Of a stretch of DNA of 64,000 nt, positions 61,093-64,000 are shown in pieces. Position 1 is the stretch's first letter. Every line of letters starts with the position of its first letter. The DNA is from Nakaseomyces glabratus (Eukaryota; Ascomycota; Saccharomycetes; Saccharomycetales; Saccharomycetaceae). The position numbers were made by a program, and so were the translations under genes. The DNA is taken from assembly GCF_010111755.1 (NCBI RefSeq), contig NC_088962.1, positions 1,054,001-1,118,000 on the forward strand. The letters are read 5' to 3'. A model generated the notes under the pieces. It saw nothing but the letters and a program-made list of their open reading frames with translations. It did no database searches and was not told where the DNA came from.

Positions 61093-63636
61093 TTAATTTT
61101 CGAAAAAACTATTTTCATCGAAACTTATATTATATGCGTTTTGTTCAACGTCTAATTTAGGTTTTCCCTCAGGAGACATCGATAACTTATAGACGCTTTT
61201 GGCTGACTCTTGATAAGGACTTGCGTAATTATTATTAGTCTTCCGGGTCCGGTCAATCTCTTGATTGTAGTCAACGTTCTCTTTGTTACCTGGTGTCATT
61301 GCTTCAAAAGAAACTTTCTTTTCAAGTATAGGTATCTTGGTTGGTTGTACATTTTGCTTACTAACCGAAAGTGGAAATAATTGTCTGGGCTTTAGGTCCC
61401 TTGTTTGAGATAGTCTTGGCTGTGTTTTTATAGTTGCATTGTTCGAGGAAAGAATGGTCGTTGAAGAGTATCCAAAGTTATGGCGGCGGCTTTTTTGACT
61501 TAAATTAGAAATGTTCCGGTTTAATGCTGTCGACACATTAACGTCAGTCCGTCTACGATGCATCGCCTTTTCCATATCTGATAAATCCGAACTTGAGCGA
61601 GCAATCGAAGTTTTTCCTTGATTTATGACTCCTCTATTGGAATGAGTGGTCCTTTGACCGCTAATTACCTTTCTACCAGAATTGGTAATAACAGGTTTTG
61701 CTACCCTCAACCCATTACCAGCGCTAGATACCCTTCCTAAACTTTGCCTATTACCTGTATCAATCCTACTACGAGGGTATTTACTTTGTAACTCTTTCTC
61801 TTGCACGCTCACAATGTCCAAAACTTTCACTCCATCCACAAGAAAAGGTTTGTTGAATTTTGATTCCATCTCTATCAACCTATCTTTCAGCTCTAAAATG
61901 ACCCTAGGAAAATGTCTAGTAATTCTTTTCCTTGTTTTTTCCTCCTTCAACAATATTTTATGTGAATTCCTGGCCAGCAGTCTTGAGGAGTCTTTTGAAC
62001 TTGCTTCTAAAAATGCTTGGTCTGACAAAAGTGAATTAAATTCCTCGTATAAGTCTAACACAGGCTTGTACAAACTATACTGTTCTTCCAATTTCTTAAC
62101 TTCTGTTTCACAGATTTCCAATGTGTCCTCATCGTCCTGCAATGAGTTTGATGTATGCCTCATTTCCTCAATCCTAGAGGAAAATATTTTTTTCTCTTCC
62201 TCTGAATACTGCAGTATATCCCAGTATTTCTCAACCTTCTTATAAGTATTATCTATCAATTCCTTAATTAAGTTCTTCTTCATCTCTTCCAGCCGTTCTA
62301 GTTCATTATGAATATTCTCCATGGTTGAGTCTGACAAATCAGAGTTACTCTCCACAAATATCTTTATTTGATCATTGGATGTATTCAGTAAATTCCACAA
62401 CTGTTTACATTTTAGCATCCACAAATGTTTTGTGTTTGATTTTTCTTCATGTATCTTATTATATTTGTCATATGTCAAATGCAATTCGGCTAGGGAGGAC
62501 TTGGAAACTTCAAAATAGGTCTCGATACTGGCAATTGAGAAGCTATCTATATTTCTGTAATGATCCAGTATTTGTCTCATTTTTTTCGGTATAACTTTGC
62601 GAGCATCCAGTCTAAGGTCCTTTAGTAGGATTTCTAGTCTTTGTCCCTCCGTGCAAACTTTATCAATCCTTGATAAATACTCAACTTTCAGGTTCTCAAG
62701 CAAGTTTGAGATCAACTCATACTTACTGGTTGACAAATCGCGCAAGCAAGGGTTATTAAGTAGCTCTGCTTTGTTTTTTTTTATTACCTCAGATATCAGT
62801 GAAATCTTGTTCTTAGGAGAGCCATTGGTCAAGTATTCATAGATTTGTTCTAAGTTATCAGATTCGTTTAGATTGTTGAGTATATTTTTCTCTTCCTCAC
62901 TAATATCCTTCAAGTCCATTCCGATGGCATTTGTCAAATGTTGTAGGTCGAGGCATTTCTCAAGAAATTTTGTTAACTCTGGTAGATAAACGTTATAAAT
63001 ATACTCCCTTGCAGATTCCAGAATATTCTTTTTATTAAGTAAAGATAGTGGCTTTTTTGGTGATTGTGGAACAGTTTTTCTTGTCTGTTGTAATATAGCA
63101 TTCCTGATGTATAAGTCAGGAATTGTTTTGATCCCACTTGGGTCACCTATTATTTCTAATATCTTATTCAAAATATCTTGCTCAATCTCTATATTTATCG
63201 TCAATTTACTCATCTCGCTTTCGGCCTGGTTAAAGAATTCCTTTATCGAGTCTGATATGGTGTTAAAAATTTGTTTCTCTTTAGTTAGAATTTCGGTATT
63301 TGAGTATCCAATATCTCTATATATGACATTGAGGTCTTCAAGCAGTTTCTCTAACTGCTTCGTTATTACAGTGAAATTCTCCTTGTAAATGCCATCCACT
63401 GTCGATAATTTGCTAGCTTGTAATTCACTAGTGCTTCTGGACAGACCCTTAGCTATAGGTGAATCAAATTCTAGGATTTTAACTGGGGTTAACTTCAAAA
63501 ATTCCCCTGAACTACAAAGTGTGCTTCCTGTTGAGTTCAACCTCGGTGTTCCAGGACTCCTCATAATGTCAATATTTCGCATTCCTTGATCTACTCTCCT
63601 GGTTGGTGAAGATACCGGGAATGCCGACATGCTCAA
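61093..63636 (-). CDS. ASE1: Ase1 spindle midzone microtubule bundler (MAP65/PRC1 family)
   Basis: 847 residues; S. cerevisiae Ase1 has 885. A short disordered start with proline-directed Ser/Thr sites (FPVSSPTRR, MRSPGTPR, LKLTPVKILEF) is followed by a long helical, coiled-coil region (about 75-600), including the conserved spectrin-like microtubule-binding part (KEEKTRKRITRHFPRVILEL). The C-terminal 230 residues are basic and disordered with further TP/SP sites. Ase1 dimers crosslink antiparallel microtubules in the anaphase spindle; Cdk phosphorylation and APC/C control fit the SP/TP sites. CDC16, an APC/C subunit, lies in the same window, which is probably coincidence. Confidence 0.93.
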   Translation of the reverse strand: MSMSAFPVSSPTRRVDQGMRNIDIMRSPGTPRLNSTGSTLCSSGEFLKLTPVKILEFDSPIAKGLSRSTSELQASKLSTVDGIYKENFTVITKQLEKLLEDLNVIYRDIGYSNTEILTKEKQIFNTISDSIKEFFNQAESEMSKLTINIEIEQDILNKILEIIGDPSGIKTIPDLYIRNAILQQTRKTVPQSPKKPLSLLNKKNILESAREYIYNVYLPELTKFLEKCLDLQHLTNAIGMDLKDISEEEKNILNNLNESDNLEQIYEYLTNGSPKNKISLISEVIKKNKAELLNNPCLRDLSTSKYELISNLLENLKVEYLSRIDKVCTEGQRLEILLKDLRLDARKVIPKKMRQILDHYRNIDSFSIASIETYFEVSKSSLAELHLTYDKYNKIHEEKSNTKHLWMLKCKQLWNLLNTSNDQIKIFVESNSDLSDSTMENIHNELERLEEMKKNLIKELIDNTYKKVEKYWDILQYSEEEKKIFSSRIEEMRHTSNSLQDDEDTLEICETEVKKLEEQYSLYKPVLDLYEEFNSLLSDQAFLEASSKDSSRLLARNSHKILLKEEKTRKRITRHFPRVILELKDRLIEMESKFNKPFLVDGVKVLDIVSVQEKELQSKYPRSRIDTGNRQSLGRVSSAGNGLRVAKPVITNSGRKVISGQRTTHSNRGVINQGKTSIARSSSDLSDMEKAMHRRRTDVNVSTALNRNISNLSQKSRRHNFGYSSTTILSSNNATIKTQPRLSQTRDLKPRQLFPLSVSKQNVQPTKIPILEKKVSFEAMTPGNKENVDYNQEIDRTRKTNNNYASPYQESAKSVYKLSMSPEGKPKLDVEQNAYNISFDENSFFEN

Positions 63637-64000
63637 TTTCCTCTATTCTATATTCAACTACCAACCGAATGTAATTTCCTAGTAACGCTTTCTTCTAAAT
63701 ATTATTTCTTGTTTTCACTGTTTTGAAAACCGAAGTCTTTATCCTTGTGTCAACTTTTTTTTGTGTGTTATGCCTCTTTTCCAGGTCTGTAGTTTCTTTC
63801 CAATTACTTAACAGTATAATAAACGTTACTGAGCCAAACTCCAACATACAATGTGAACCCGAACTCGAGGAGTATAACCGCCCAATTAGGTACCACAAGT
63901 TGCTAGGCTATTGAACAACTTCCTTGCTTTTCTCTTTGGTATTATTGTTTGTTTTTCTTTCTGTTATGGAGTTCAATATCTTTTTTTTTGGAATCGATTG
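63637..64000. promoter_or_regulatory. ASE1 upstream region
   Basis: 364 bp to the right edge. The overlapping frames at 63695-63898 and 63723-63914 are not convincing genes. No specific site was identified. Confidence 0.4.

Overview
The window is nuclear DNA of a budding yeast from the whole-genome-duplication group. It is most probably Nakaseomyces (Candida) glabrata or a very close relative. Two things point there. The intron-poor gene set runs in blocks collinear with two Saccharomyces cerevisiae segments. Two GPI-type cell-wall adhesin genes carry the long in-frame tandem repeats known from C. glabrata as SFFIT and SHITT megasatellites. Gene names come from recognising protein sequences and from remembered S. 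cerevisiae gene order; no search was run.

Layout. (1) Positions 1-13.6 kb match the S. cerevisiae YKL017-YKL025 block: the tail of an unidentified membrane protein, HCS1, SWD2, a small mitofissin-family (DUF1748) gene, RAM2, CDC16, a probable SKA1, URA6 with an N-terminal mitochondrial-type extension, and PAN3. (2) 13.6-18.0 kb is a 4.4-kb gene-free tract. (3) 18.0-27.5 kb is a 3,151-residue adhesin-like gene with 22 complete 300-bp repeat units plus a partial one. (4) 27.7-38.8 kb matches YOR042-YOR047: an H/ACA snoRNA candidate, CUE5, a C/D snoRNA that fits snR62, WHI2 interrupted by an in-frame TAA, a small unknown ORF, IRC23, TOM6, DBP5 and STD1. (5) 38.8-43.2 kb is a second 4.4-kb gene-poor tract with one tRNA-Glu(CTC). 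(6) 43.2-47.5 kb is a second adhesin (1,416 residues) with a different N-terminal domain but the same repeat modules. (7) 48.1-63.6 kb matches YOR048-YOR058: RAT1, RSB1, ETT1, TMC1, a VHS3/SIS2 protein, SGT1 and ASE1.

Most genes are housekeeping genes: RNA decay and processing (PAN3, RAT1, DBP5, probable SKA1, the snoRNAs), cell cycle (CDC16, SGT1, ASE1), chromatin (SWD2), prenylation (RAM2), nucleotide and CoA metabolism (URA6, VHS3), glucose and stress signalling (STD1, WHI2, TMC1) and ubiquitin-dependent autophagy (CUE5). The accessory part is the pair of adhesin genes. Adhesin 1 sits exactly at the junction of the two synteny blocks, and adhesin 2 sits between STD1 and RAT1, which are neighbours in S. 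cerevisiae.

Best leads: the single in-frame stop in an otherwise intact WHI2; the near-perfect megasatellite with two identical variant units exactly seven units apart; repeat modules shared by adhesins with unrelated N-termini; two snoRNA genes supported by terminal stems, boxes and rRNA complementarity; paired Pdr1-type sites upstream of RSB1; and paired Rpn4-type (PACE) sites upstream of TMC1.
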